Program-made: the position numbers and the translations under genes | The notes under the pieces: generated by a model | Seen by the model: the letters and a program-made list of their open reading frames with translations, nothing else | What the model was told of the DNA's origin: nothing | Databases searched by the model: none | Source: Acanthaster planci | Lineage: Eukaryota > Echinodermata > Asteroidea > Valvatida > Acanthasteridae | Direction of reading: 5' to 3' | Assembly: GCF_001949145.1 (NCBI RefSeq) | Contig: NW_019091488.1 | Location: forward strand, 369,069 to 427,493 | DNA length: 58,425 nt | In this document: positions 21,744-33,850 of the stretch, in pieces | How positions within the stretch are numbered: the stretch's first letter is position 1 | Layout: the number at the start of each line of letters is the position of its first letter

Positions 21744-24700
21744 CTGAAAGAAGACAAGATTTAAACATTAACGGTCGGCAAAAGCTCACGGTTTACCCTT
21801 GGTGCGACGACTGTCAGTCGAGCACCTGAACATCTGTCGTGACAAACAGGCTAATTTGTCAGTACAGTTAATGGGAGAGTAGGCATACAGCTACACGTAA
21901 ACAAGCAACTCCGATCAGATCTAATGCTTTTGCCGGAAAGGTACACTAGAACAAACTAAGCTGACGCCAATTATTGTTACGTAAATATTTTACCGATCAT
22001 CATATACGGACGGTGATATCTCGCAATGGGGTTTCGTTGGTGTGTAACTAATTGTGGAATCAAGTGTCTGTGCTTAATGAGTCGTATGCTTTCACCAACT
22101 AGGCAGTATTAAAGGTATGGAAACAGTTTGCATGGTCGATTACTAAAAAACGATTACCAGAAAAATATAAACTGTGTTTTTACGTGATTCGTTAGATGAT
22201 AGCGCATCTATAGAACACCTAGAATCAAAGTGCTTACAACTGCTTACGTTTTGAAAAGAACCATCGCAAAGCAATGACAAGCGCAATAAAAGGGTGTGAC
22301 TATAATAACACGTTATCACAAAGTTAGACGGTGAAAGTGCAGGCACAGGTGTTCTGGGGATCCAATTAAGAACTGCTTTATTATAATGATTCTAATGACA
22401 TTTCTTGATGGTGTCCTCAGACATTTTCATCGGGCCGACTACACGTTGAGGGGGAAAACGATGAATTCAGACACAGCCGCGCGTACACTGTGCGTGTTAT
22501 TAAAAGAACCGCGTTGCAATTTGTAGACACAATAACCCTGGGCGCAAAGTGCGCGCATCTTGCCGAGCAAAGGGGAGTGCGGTTTAGTATCTCGATCCGT
22601 CTGCATTCGCCGGCCCCAAAATACGAAAACAGCGCCGAGTGCCGCTTCAAACAAAACACAAGGAGTGCGAGAAGGGGAGGATTGCCCGAGGCATAATCCC
22701 AAATGTCATCCCACGTTTTTATCCGAAATACTCCCCACCCCACCCACCGTGAAAAAAGACATACATTTGATCTGTCCTGTTTCCGACGTCAGTTTTTTGT
22801 CTGTCACGGTGTTACGGAAGCGTGAAAGTCCATTAAATACTGGAGGCTGACGTCGACGCGGCAAGCGAGCCGCGGTGGACGTAAATAATTAATTCACCCT
22901 TATCAATAGATCAAGCCACGACATCAACGAGCCCTCTGATCATTTAGGTACAACCCTTTCGACGGGGAAAACAAATATCCCGTACAAAAGCAGCTTGTAG
23001 GAATTAACCTTTTTTGACGGGTACAACATTTACTAAGAACAGGAAATACCTTTCGTGTGGTTCTGACCCTATGAAGCAAATATAGCAGTTTTTGCTGCTG
23101 AAGGAATAAACGCCCGAGCCCTTTGTTTTGAGAAGCTTGATTGAACAGCTGCTTGATATGGCGCAGATTTCCAGTTGCTTGTAATCCACATGTGGCCTTG
23201 CATTTTAGCAACTCGTCCACTAGAAAGAACAGGATGCACAATTAATTAAATGCATAATTAACGAATTACTTCATTACTGGGTGATTTCTTTTTAAAGTTT
23301 TTATTTGACACTCCCACGCACATTAAAAAAAATAATGAAAACCTGAAACCACTGACTTTGGCTATAATAAATGTTTAAGCGGACTGCGTAATTGAATAAT
23401 GCCACGATATGCATTGGACACTTACCCCTTCAGTGTAATAATAAATATATCTTTATATTACTATAAACAGTCACTTTCGAACGTCTCCAAACAAGTGGCG
23501 AAAAAGTGTTTAGAATTTGGTGTTCATTCACGAAACATTTTTACAGTGTTTCTTGATATGATGTACATATACCTTTCCAATTAGAAGCTAAAATGCTGAT
23601 AACACCTCATCAGGTCAACCCATTCCCGTCGGTTTGAAGACGACCTCTCAGAGGGGTTGGGAGGTTTGAAGAAAAAAACCCTAGCCACTGAAGACAAATT
23701 CAATTTAAAAACAAAAACAAGCAAACCGGCTGTCGCCCACTTTCCACACTTAGGGGCGAACGGCTCGTTCGGCAGTTTCTAGAACGGCCGACTACCTTTG
23801 ACAAAGTGGGGCAGAAAGAAGAAGACAGACGCGAGATTGTTTATATTTCGACAGAAAGGGGAAATGAGGTTTTTACACTTCAGTGTTCGAGACAGCCAAG
23901 CAAACACACATGTACTGACAACTACCGGGAGCTGGGTGCTTCGGACGATGTCGGCGTGAGAATGTATCAGAGGCATTCATTACTCTGTTGTACGGTCATG
24001 TCACTCTGAATATACATATCAATGAACAGCAAACCTGATATTAGTATTAGCTTCAAATCGGATTCCTATCGAAACAGAACTGGTCGCAGTTATTTGAGTT
24101 ACACCACAGAGTAGATTTCTACGAAGGCCGGGATGTAGTGACGCGGAGGGAGGGACAGGGATGCCAGCTCCTCAAGAAAAATAGGGGGTAGGGAAACACT
24201 GGGAAAGAAACAAGAAAGAAGGAGTGGTGAAAACCACCACGTGACGTGAAAATATCTTCATACTGACCATTGATTGGTTTGTCAGTTTGCCGCTTATGTT
24301 TATTCCACGGTGATGCACATATACAGTGGAGACCGGAACGGATTGACGTTTTTTCTTGTCTTTCCGGTACAGCGTTTTTGCCATGTGACTCCAGAAAGTC
24401 ACAGTTTCTGCGGTCACGCATCCCTGTTCACGGGGCTCGACTCGACTGAGGGTCTGGCGTCCCTCTCGGAGGAGCCATTAGGGTGAAACGTAATGTCACT
24501 TTCGCTTACCGTGCCCGTGAGAGGTTAACCGTTTCGAAAGTGATGCACTTTAAAAAGGGTTATTAAGAAACGCCAGCCAATGTTGTTTTAGCAGACAGTT
24601 GGCGTGTACATGTAGTTACCGCAGGTGTTGTTCATTCGAGTGAGACTTGAACAACATTCGATAATGTCCCAAGAGCATATTATTTGATGTTTATCCAACT

Positions 24701-24841
24701 GTGAACAAAAAAACGACTTGTAAAAGAGGTATAGGCCTAGTCGCGTCGCCACTTTACCCTTTCACGAACGACCGTTGCACGATAAAAAGAAACTAATTGC
24801 CCTTAAGTCTTTATCGTTTAATATCCAAGCATACACTTTCC
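21744..24841. other. Intron or spacer upstream of the minus-strand exon
   Basis: If the exon at 21552-21743 is real, its intron starts here. Overlapping GC-rich frames on both strands at 22417-22850 show no domain. A hairpin tgttgttca/tgaacaaca with a 13-nt loop lies at 24626-24656. Nothing else is supported. Confidence 0.35.
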
Positions 24842-24880
24842 AAGGGCGGATCCAAACGCAGGGGGGGGTTTCAAAGTGTT
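24842..24880 (+). repeat. Fragment of a G-rich dispersed repeat
   Basis: The word gggcggatccaaacgcagggggggg resembles the common invertebrate repeat that starts like gtggcgga-tccaggatttt and runs into a G tract. A relative with gcgaagccaggattctgagcgg is at about 33.67 kb. Confidence 0.3.
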
Positions 24881-27800
24881 TTTTGAGGACCAACAAATTA
24901 TGTAATTTCTTGATATAACCGTCCCTGCCGAGAGGTGATGAGGCTAAATTATGGTACTTTTTACACGCTGTTGGAAGGGAAACAAACCCACCCGAAGTCG
25001 GTTTTTTTTTCTTCATTTTTTTAAACCCCAAAACAAAAAACTCCTTTGGGGACAGGGGATCTGTGTCTCCATTGTCCCCCACCCGCCGGGGAAGATATCC
25101 TAATTTCTTTTAATCCATCTTTTGCATTGTATACTGAGTTTGGGATGAGATGAGATATACTTTGAGCAGGTCTAGAATTGAACGATGGTCATGCAGTCCA
25201 TAGATGCAGCAGCGCGATGTAGAAGCGCGCCCGAAGCAGTTTTTGTCAGTTCCTCCCTCTTCCGTTTAATCAGATTCTCCGGATCGGTAATGCAAGACGG
25301 GTCAATATATTGGGCAGGCCAGAGCACACCACACTCTCGACATAGCAAGTGCCTAATGAAATCTGAAGTACTAATGTGGCGAATTAAACTGTCTCCCGTG
25401 TTGGCCGTAGCGACCCGTGCACGCTTGTGTATTCCTTCATGCGTATACCCTAGAAAGACTGGTGATGCGCCGGTTGGCGTTACATGCCGGCCCGGAGCAG
25501 TTATTAAGGAAAACCTGTAGTATCGCCAGTGGCAGTCTAGTCACTTAGCCTATTCCTGCGCGCTGTCTCTGAAAATAGCAAGCGCTTGGCCGCGCACCAT
25601 TACTCTCGTTTGGACTCCGCTTGTTAAACGCCCGGGCCAGATTCATCCGCAGCGCGCAAACGGGCTGATCTGACGACGGTGCGACACTGAAGGGCTCTCA
25701 CAGCCCAAAGAACTATAAACAAGCCCTTGTAATTGAAGGGAATTGGAAATCCATGTGGATCTTCCCAGTTTATGCGCAGTTCCAAAATTGCAAATTGAAT
25801 TTGCACAGTGATTGCTTATATACCATCAAAGCCGCGACACTAATGGCCAGCCAAGTTCTGCCGGACGAGGAGGCTCACTGCACTTTTTCCCCTCGTTAAA
25901 AAGTACGGCTCCGACGCTGGGAAAAAAAATCGGTAGTCCAGAAACGGGCGTAATTGTAAGATAATGGACAATCAATACAAGGCAGGGGCTACAATTAACC
26001 TGTCCATGAAGTGAACCAAAAGTCCAGTTGTCACTTTGATGGATCGTGTCGTTTAATAATGACAACCACGCAACTCCAAATGTATTATAACGGACGGACA
26101 TGACTCGACTAGACGATACGCAGAATTCTATGCTTTGCTACGGTACATCTTTAGTAATCGTACCCAGATGCTTTTGCCGGTTTGTGCCGTTTTCCTGTGT
26201 GTTTTGCCCGATTCAACACTATACTATGAAGACAGCAGACGACAAGACAAGTCGATTTGGGGATACTTTTGGAGCACGTTATTCAATACTTTTATCGTCT
26301 TATTTTAACATCCTGGCTTTGCGTTTTGGAGACATTTTTCACCGTCCCAGACTTTGCACTTATACAACCAATATTGCCAACCCTGTTTCGCATGCGTCAG
26401 CATTCTTTTTTTTTTTATTTTCAAAATGCCGCTCTCAGCAAAATAATAGGGCCTAATGACGTGAGTTCGAAGAAGTTCCGTGGAATACACGGCTGTTGAT
26501 GACATTTCGACCTACGCAAAATCGGCATTTTTTTTGGTAAGAGAAGGCTATGTCAGATCATACCTCCATCTGTTAACAATTATATCCGTATTTGAAATGG
26601 GAATATATCTGGCTAAATTTGTCATGGTTACGTGGTGTACGTATTACTTTCCGAACCAATCTCATTCTCGTTAAAAACTGTCAGGGGACGTCCATGATCA
26701 AGAATTACCCATTGGAGCTCAATGAGGTTAATATATGACTTGCCTCTATTGCATTATCTTCCTTCCGACTTATCTTAAGTCGTTAACAATATTTGGATCA
26801 ATTCTGGGTGACCGACTTTCAATGCTATACGTCTGACTCCTGAATGAGGCGAACGAAATGACCATATACAACCCCGCACAGAGACCTAACGCGCCGTGTA
26901 CAAGTTTACGGAAGGGCAAGGAATGGGAGATATGTAACCAATGGTGGATTGGGTTGGAAGGAAGGGAAGGAGCTGTAATTTTGGTCTGGATCTGCCTTCC
27001 TACAAAATATATCTTTTTTTTTTGGAAGTGTAATTAAATTTGACTTATGTTACAATTCTACCGTGCGACTTTCAATCGGGAGAAATGTCGGACGTGTTCT
27101 GAGAAGCGCTCGATTGAGAATGGCATGTTCAAAATCTGCGTTGAAATCTATATTGCGGACAAAATGACCCGAGACGATGACAAAATAAGACAGACACGGT
27201 GACAGCTAGTCGCAACGATGACGGCCACTGATGAATGGAGGGCAAATACCACATTCCACGCGCCAAATTAGAGTTAATTGGAAGTCATCTCACTGATGTT
27301 ATAATGCGCCACACTTCAGTTCCCCGGGCAATGATGCCGTTTTACAGACAGATAACCAATTTCCAGACAGACCTCCACTGACTAATCAGTTCTTCGTTCA
27401 CATCTTTGAATTCGTATTGTGCCCCGGTCCCGACGAAATCTGCCGTCGGGTCGGGCACGCTCTGCGTCGCGCTGCCACGGTCGTTAGAATTAAAGACACT
27501 TTACTGCCGTTAGCGCGGAAGCAAAACGTGACTCCTTTATACTTGTCCTTGTGAAACATTCGAAAGCCTTCGCTCATGTTTTCACTTATTAAGCCAGTCC
27601 TATCTAGGGCACTTAACGTTCAACTTGATCGTATCGCGCTCCTAGTAAAAAGAATGTCATGGGTCATCAGTAAACCTTTAACCAAAGAAGAAGAAGAAAA
27701 CGAAATCTGAGGCAGGTTCCTCCCAAAGACATTTTCTATGACACCACCCTGGAAGTCATATTTGTTATATACAAAGGTATGTGATTTCCGTCGTGACGTT

Positions 27801-28616
27801 TGCTGTCGAAGCAGCCGTATAATTCCGCATAATTGCAAAGTATACGAAATCGAGCATACCATTCTCGAGGAATTTGTTGTCTTTCCTATTGACAAAGTTT
27901 CACCAATTGCCAAGCATTGTGCGAATTGTGTTATGACAATAACAACCATCTCCCTTGCTCGATTTGAATGAAATTTTGCAGATGTTGCCCGCGTTGACTT
28001 GCACCCCCCCCCAAAAAAAAGAGAGAAAAATTCCCTCTGTATGCATCTTAGACCCAAAGGAGGCAAAACCCGCCTCGGAAAAGTCCAAGCTCTTCTGTTT
28101 AAGGATTGTGTCTATATCAATCTCATTCATTTGCACGTTCCCGGAACCCTTCTTTCAACCTTATTCTAAATTGAAGGCCTTGATCAGGCATTTGTATATA
28201 ATACATGTACATACCTGCCCCCACAGACGGTGAGCGTTTTAAACCGCATCTATATTAAGTACGGTAGTCGAAACCCGACCTGTTATTACATGCACATGAG
28301 ACCGCCGTCGGACGGACAAATGACGCATTATGACAAAGACATGCAACAATCAATCAGTATGTGGGATGCCAGATAGGGAGACAATCTGTTCCTATGGTGA
28401 CGCCGCGGTCGTCATGATTCCCGATCCCTCTTATGGACGGCAACGGTTTCTCACTGCAACACCAAACCACGAGTCGAGTCGAAGTTTCTAGGGACTATAC
28501 ATTGCGAGGGTATACGTCTTGCGCCCGACTTCTTCAATTAAATACGTGGCCAAAAAAACCTTGAAAGCCAAAGCTATAAAAGAAAGTCATATAGTGTACC
28601 CTTCATCCTGTCAGAC
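24881..28616. other. Spacer with possible regulatory DNA
   Basis: No supported gene. Two moderately GC, non-repetitive stretches look like possible conserved non-coding DNA: 25800-26100, with a SOX-like acaat, a Pbx-like atcaat and a TCF/LEF-like CTTTGAT (26034-26040), and 27140-27520. The 148-codon minus frame at 27620-28066 crosses low-complexity C/A and GAA runs and is not credible. Confidence 0.3.
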
Positions 28617-28700
28617 ACGGGTGGGTCAGCGGAGGGGCCAGGGGGGAAGTCCCCTCCCCCTGAAAAGGGGCAACTTTCTGGTTTTAAAATGTAGAGCAAA
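28617..28700 (+). repeat. G-rich dispersed repeat fragment
   Basis: Contains ggggccaggggggaagtcccctccccctgaaaagggg, an imperfect G/C hairpin, followed by ttttaaaatgtagagcaaaaagtgattgag. The pattern resembles dispersed repeats common in marine invertebrate genomes. No coding content. Confidence 0.3.
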
Positions 28701-28779
28701 AAGTGATTGAGAAGGTGTATTTTCATTTCTGTGTTTCCCGAAGCGTGTAAAAACCCTACGTGAATTAGCCACAACCCTC

Positions 28780-28797
28780 AGAGAGAGAGAGAGAGAG
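28780..28797. repeat. (AG)n microsatellite
   Basis: Nine consecutive AG dinucleotides. Confidence 0.9.
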
Positions 28798-29363
28798 CAT
28801 AGAAAGTGGCGTAAAGAAATTCCTAATTTTTTTGTACCCCCTGCCGAAAGTCTGGTTACAGATTTACCTTTGGTATAGCCGGTAGTGTACACGATAATTA
28901 CTTTACCACGGCACATATAAACGCACATTTTAGAAACTTTGTCAATGTTTTTGGAAACCTGTATTATCATACATGTCAATGGAGAAGAGCCGTATAGACT
29001 GAAACCCAACTCTAACCTGCCGGATGGGCCGGTACTCATGCTGGGTCGCGTGACACACATTAACCTGACCTTTTCAGAACACCTGTAAACAGTGGTGGTG
29101 TTTGATTAAGCATGATAGGCTCTGGTCCAAGTCATTTATAGCCGACCATGTCACAAGCGATTAGTCTGTCGATGGGGCCAAAGTGCGCTCATTTCCTCGG
29201 TTCAATCGCCTGGTCGATTTACTAACATATACGCAGATGTGCTTACACGCATTCCCCACGGGAACGCATCAGTGTCCTTGGCATGACCCTGACAACGCCG
29301 TCGCCGTTGGCGCCCGTTGCATTCAAACGGTCTGCGAGCCACGTGGGCAAGTTTCAAACTTCA
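28798..29363. other. Spacer before the assembly gap
   Basis: No supported gene; the 144-codon minus frame (28626-29060) crosses the AG tract and the G-rich repeat. Confidence 0.4.
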
Positions 29364-29657
29364 TTTTCCGTGTGGTCGTAACAAAAACTGACAGCTCGCA
29401 NNNNNNNNNNNNNNNNNNNNNNNNNNNNNNNNNNNNNNNNNNNNNNNNNNNNNNNNNNNNNNNNNNNNNNNNNNNNNNNNNNNNNNNNNNNNNNNNNNNN
29501 NNNNNNNNNNNNNNNNNNNNNNNNNNNNNNNNNNNNNNNNNNNNNNNNNNNNNNNNNNNNNNTAAGCTGATTAAGGGCATTGCGAGTCCAGATTTTATTA
29601 CACACGTCCGTGACGCCGACGCTTATGGAAGAGATATGTGACGTCATCACACGGAAT
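29364..29657. mobile_element. Palindromic element interrupted by the assembly gap
   Basis: Its ends are imperfect inverted repeats: ttttccgtgtggtcgta (29364-29380) against acgtcatcacacggaat (29641-29657). Right of the gap, 29564-29612 matches 31306-31354 in inverse orientation at 46 of 49 positions. The word gaagagat, then tgtgacgtcat, near the right end also occurs at 36.62 kb. It is probably a non-autonomous DNA transposon or foldback element whose hairpin may have blocked assembly. Confidence 0.5.
29401..29562. other. Assembly gap, 162 N
   Basis: Run of unknown bases. Open frames drawn across it are meaningless. Confidence 1.
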
Positions 29658-31303
29658 TTCGGAAAGTTTGCGTGTGAGATGCCTCTTGGATCCAAATTGG
29701 TACTCCAATTCTATATGACTTTCGTGTATGTTCCCCAAATGTATTGACAATCCGAGTGTCTCTTCTTCAGTCATCACGACGAAGTGGGGCATGTAGCATA
29801 GTAGGGAGCGTTTTCATCGTCAACAAGGTCACACAGAGATCCCCTAAAGCAAAGACAAATAAAACAAAGCCTACGCAGGTCAATGGCATATCAACTCTCA
29901 TTGACATATTAGGATTTTGCGCAAGTCACTTTCTGGAGAATGGTTTTTACAATCTCGAGCAGGAGGGTTATCTTGTCCCCCCCCCACCAACTATGGCACA
30001 AAATGACAACGTCGACGCGCCTGGTACCACGATCGATACACCAATCATTCTTGAGAAAATTGCCCGACCTTTGGGGCTAGCTTCAAGGAGGAAAATTAAT
30101 CACAGCTGCCGAGGGAAACGCACGTAACAAAAGGAAAAGTCGTTCAGAATGTGTTGATTGCATCGACGGTTCGTGGACTCGAACCATTCTTTCAACACAA
30201 TTGTGTTTAACCCGCGGACTTCGGATCACTCCTGCTCGTCGGGACATTTGGCAGAGATGTCACACTTGCATGAAATTCTGATCTACTGATGAGGAGACTA
30301 TTCTCTTGAAAGGGCATGGTGAAGTGCCCGAAGTCATTCGACAAATCCTCCATAAAATATCGACGCAGAGCATGGTGTGTGTGCTGAGGGGATGATCAGA
30401 ACATCTGCGTCGAGCTAGTCAAAGCGACGATACGAAACGCTGCAAATACATGTATTGTGGAACATGTCCTCTAGCAATGGAATGAAGGTTGATGGCCTGC
30501 GTCACTTGTTTAATGAGGCATTGGATTTTTTCTATAAAGATATCAAGGCCATATGGCTGTCCTTGAACAGATGCCGGTATGATTGTTTGGATTTTGAATG
30601 AATCCGGAAAATAAAGTCAGTCGAAGTTCACGTAGCCCTGTTCACCAACAGACGATCGTAGCTCAACATCTTGATTAATGTTAGGTGAAATAGTGACCAG
30701 CAAAACTTTGGGAAATATTTACTCGATTTAAAGGTGAAATAATGTAGAGTTATGGGACTAAGCACCGTGTGAATTCATTTTTGCTAGCCAGCTTTTTGTT
30801 TTGAAGACTGAAATGAAAGACGGCTAGTTCCAACAATATGTCTATAAGGAAATATTTCAATTTTGGCCGTTAATTGTTCGTTTGTAATTAGGGGAAGCAC
30901 GCGCAAGCGTTGACACAATGAATACGCGCAAGGTAGAGTAGCAAAGTGTGAGGTCGTTTGAAACCAGGAAGTCTAGTTCAAACGAATGGAGTACGCTAGC
31001 GTGTCTCTTCACGTGCAAGCTCTTGCGCTAATGCCTTTTATACACATTGTGCCAGTGATGTGTTCACTTTGGTGATCTATCCGGTTCGTAAGTGTGACGT
31101 CACTTCAGTTAAACCACGCCCACTGCACATGCGCAGCACATAGAGTTACATGCATTGATCGCCGTTTACGTGGAACCATGGAACAGGAAGTTAACGCGCA
31201 ACTCCTGCGATCGTCCAATGGGAGCCTGCAAATCGTGGCACGTCCGCCTTTTGTGACGAAGTCACTTTATGAACCTGGTAATTCGTCGGTTCACCGTACA
31301 GCA
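29658..31303. other. Spacer, no supported gene
   Basis: Contains a hairpin cgacgcaga (30361-30369) / tctgcgtcg (30404-30412) with a 34-nt loop, and a TGACGTCA palindrome at 31095-31102 that may already belong to the next repeat. The phrase ggttcgtggactcgaacc at about 30170 mimics a tRNA T-arm but has no tRNA around it. No gene seen. Confidence 0.4.
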
Positions 31304-31602
31304 ACCACGGACGTGTATAATAAAATCTGGACTCGCGTTGCCCTTAATCAGCTTGTAGAGTCATTGAATCCACTCGCGGCCATTTTACCAAGCCGAATAC
31401 AAAGCTTTCCTGGCAATGTCCGCCTTTGTTCTTCCTGACGTCAAAAGAAGGGAGCCAACCCATGCTTTTGTATTCGGCTCGGTAAAATGGCCGCTGTTCG
31501 GCTTCTTTTTCATACAAAGGCGTTGCGATTCCAGGTTTTTTATATACGTCCGTGACAGCAACGCGTTGTTGTAATCGGTTGAATGAGAGCGCGTCACGGA
31601 CG
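31304..31602. mobile_element. Nested inverted-repeat (foldback or MITE-like) element
   Basis: Three inverted pairs are visible. Outer: cacggacgtgtata... (31306-31343) against a diverged copy at 31519-31556. Inner: 31376-31405 against 31464-31494, nearly identical (gcggccattttacc.. / ..ggtaaaatggccgc). Right flank: cgtccgtgac (31547-31556) / gtcacggacg (31593-31602), perfect. TGACGTCA sits between the inner arms at 31436-31443. The left arm is 94 percent identical to the copy beside the gap at 29.6 kb, which suggests recent activity. The 114-codon frame 31094-31438 runs through it and is not a gene. Confidence 0.7.
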
Positions 31603-33149
31603 CTGAATTTTGGCATATTAAGCCAGTTCCCTATTCCAACATGGCATGCCCAGTATACGAAGTTATTCGGGAAAAGCTACGCTCGCGCGCGAGAGGCTGT
31701 CCTATCCACGTAGCCATATGCTGACCCACGACTGCGCTTTGTTCCTAAAAGTGGCTTGGCGTTCTGAAATACCGAATTGGCTCATTCAAAATGAGACGCT
31801 GCAATCTTGAAATTGAGATCCTAGAATAAGCAACATTTACTTAACTCAAACTTCATAAACTATAAAACACCCGTCTTTAGATTTTGAGCACTTTTATTAC
31901 CTAATAGTACGAATATAATGCACAGATGCTAAATGATGGACTTTACCTCTGACCAGCGTTAAAGGTTATTGCCTTCCAATTATTATAAGCAGCGAATGCC
32001 CTAAAGCATTTAATTTGCGACTGATTTAGACTTAACAGAGTGGATTTGAGTTCTGCTGAGAGTGACGCACCAACGTTTTTGCTTACTCGGCACCATCAGG
32101 CCGGTGGTTTTGATACCTGATTATACGTGCCTGTAGACACGGTACCAAATCAATTAATGTCAATCAACTTCAACCAACTACAAACTGTAACCAACTAGCT
32201 TGTAGACTGGATTATTTTGTATAAAGAAGTGTGACTTGTAAATAATAGTATGTACCATTTATCCACATGATATATATCTCGAACTGCATTGTAATTATGT
32301 GACCAAGGCCGTACACGTTTGAATTTTAAAAAAATCATTTCGCTCTAGATATTGTTGGCGAGCATGCACTAAAATCTGTAATAAGGTATGTTAAGAATTT
32401 CACTGAATTTCCAAAAAGCTGGACACCTTTACGTGTGAAATGTTTGTTAAATCTTGGTTGCAATTTAATATAATTGTTTTGGTATTGTGTTCGTTGTAAA
32501 CTACTTCATGTAGGGTTATAAAAGAGTGTTATTTTACGGTGTAGTGATTATAAAAAAGGTATGTAACGGTATTTACGAAAGAAACATACATTCAGTGTTT
32601 CTTATCTGAAACAGAAGATACTAGTTTTTGTTTGATTGTGAATCATGTAACGTGGGTTTCAAATGTAGTCACACTTTGAATTGCACAGCATTTGTATACT
32701 GCCAAGCAGCTCATGCACAAGTGCAATAAATGCAGCTTATTCAAAGTTCATTTCTGTCTTGTCACAAAACTATTTTTGCGACTTTTGATTTATTTGTCCG
32801 TCGATGTCACAATATTATTACATGGACTTCTTTTTTCCAAATGGAGTGTTTTTGCCTGATATCATGATCACTAGGCCTCGTTCACGATGAAACCATTTTC
32901 TATCATGTTCGCTGAATCTGTCTTGTCCAGTGCCTTCACTTCCAAGAAATCCTCCCCCTCAGAAACAATTAGGTCATTTTCATCCACTGAGCTCATTTGA
33001 CAATTCACCACGCTGTATGGGGGCAAAGGACTTTAAAGCGCGGGTACCAACTGCCCACGAGCGTTCTGCCCGCCAAAGTGGTGACTTCACATTATTGTTG
33101 CCGTATCATGTTACACCAAACCTGGGCCCCACTATAGACCTTTTCCACC
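31603..33149. other. Spacer, no supported gene
   Basis: AT-rich, with only short open frames. Nothing recognised. Confidence 0.5.
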
Positions 33150-33249
33150 CACGTGACTAAATGTTAACAATACCACCACGTGTGGACTGCCTTGGCTACG
33201 GTGATCGCATAATCCTACGGGCAGCTTAAACCACGTGCAAGCGCACGTG
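33150..33249. promoter_or_regulatory. Cluster of four CACGTG E-boxes
   Basis: CACGTG occurs at 33150, 33177, 33232 and 33244. The last two form a perfect 8-bp hairpin ccacgtgc/gcacgtgg with loop aagc (33231-33250). CACGTG binds bHLH factors such as MYC/MAX, USF, MITF and CLOCK. Part of the cluster overlaps the dispersed repeat copy B, so it may be repeat-derived rather than selected. Confidence 0.35.
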
Positions 33250-33375
33250 GGAACACTGCATGCTTGACTAGTTTATCTTGAACATGTAGATTACCATCAC
33301 AACACTAAGCACTCATCACAACACATTATAGGTCCAGCACGATTGTGACATCACTGAAAAAAGGTCAGTAGGCAG
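33231..33375 (+). repeat. Dispersed repeat, copy B
   Basis: Matches copy A at 113-217 in order: cacgtgcaagcgc, gcttga, catcacaacaca, gtccagcac, attgtgacatc, aaaaggtc. It carries an extra internal duplication of the atcacaacac word (33296 and 33314). Confidence 0.6.
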
Positions 33376-33660
33376 CAACATTATGACAGCGCTAATCTTT
33401 GCATACCCTTTAATGATAAAAATGTCTACCAGCATATGATGCAGTGCACTTTCCCTGTGTTTGAACGCACCCCTGCTGTGGGATTTTCATAGGATGAGGT
33501 GCAAAACGTTGCCCACTTGCGTCTAATAACAAGTGCCAGATTGTCTACACCGGAAGCAGTTCGAGGGTTCGACGCATGCAGTGCATTTTTAAAAAAAGAC
33601 CTTTGATAATGCACTTTTGTGTTGCAATTAAAGAGCCCGTAAGATTAGTTTTTCCTTAAA

Positions 33661-33850
33661 ACCAGCGGCGAAGCCAGGATTCTGAGCGGGGGGGAGGGGC
33701 TTCGGGCTAAAGTAGGGGGGCTGACTGGATGTTGGACGTAATCGTGATTACATCAGAATATGCATGTGTACCGTTTCCGAAATGCAAGGGGGGAGACTGG
33801 GGAGACAATTTTTCAATGGGGTACCCATCCCCCCCTTAGCCAAACCGCTC
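33661..33850 (+). repeat. G-rich dispersed repeat (ggcgaagccaggatt type)
   Basis: Starts aaccagcggcgaagccaggatt, runs into G tracts, then ends with C-rich catcccccccttagccaaac. It resembles the generic 'gtagccaggatttt-GGGGG' repeat found in many invertebrate genomes. Non-coding. Confidence 0.4.

Noticed and set aside
27620-28066. 148-codon minus frame
   Set aside because: Crosses C-run/A-run and GAA low-complexity sequence; no conserved motif.
29183-29695. Open frames across the N run
   Set aside because: Their length is produced by unknown bases.
30165-30190. tRNA T-arm-like phrase ggttcgtggactcgaacc
   Set aside because: The 5-bp T stem does not pair outside the central bases, and no anticodon or D arm is visible on either strand.
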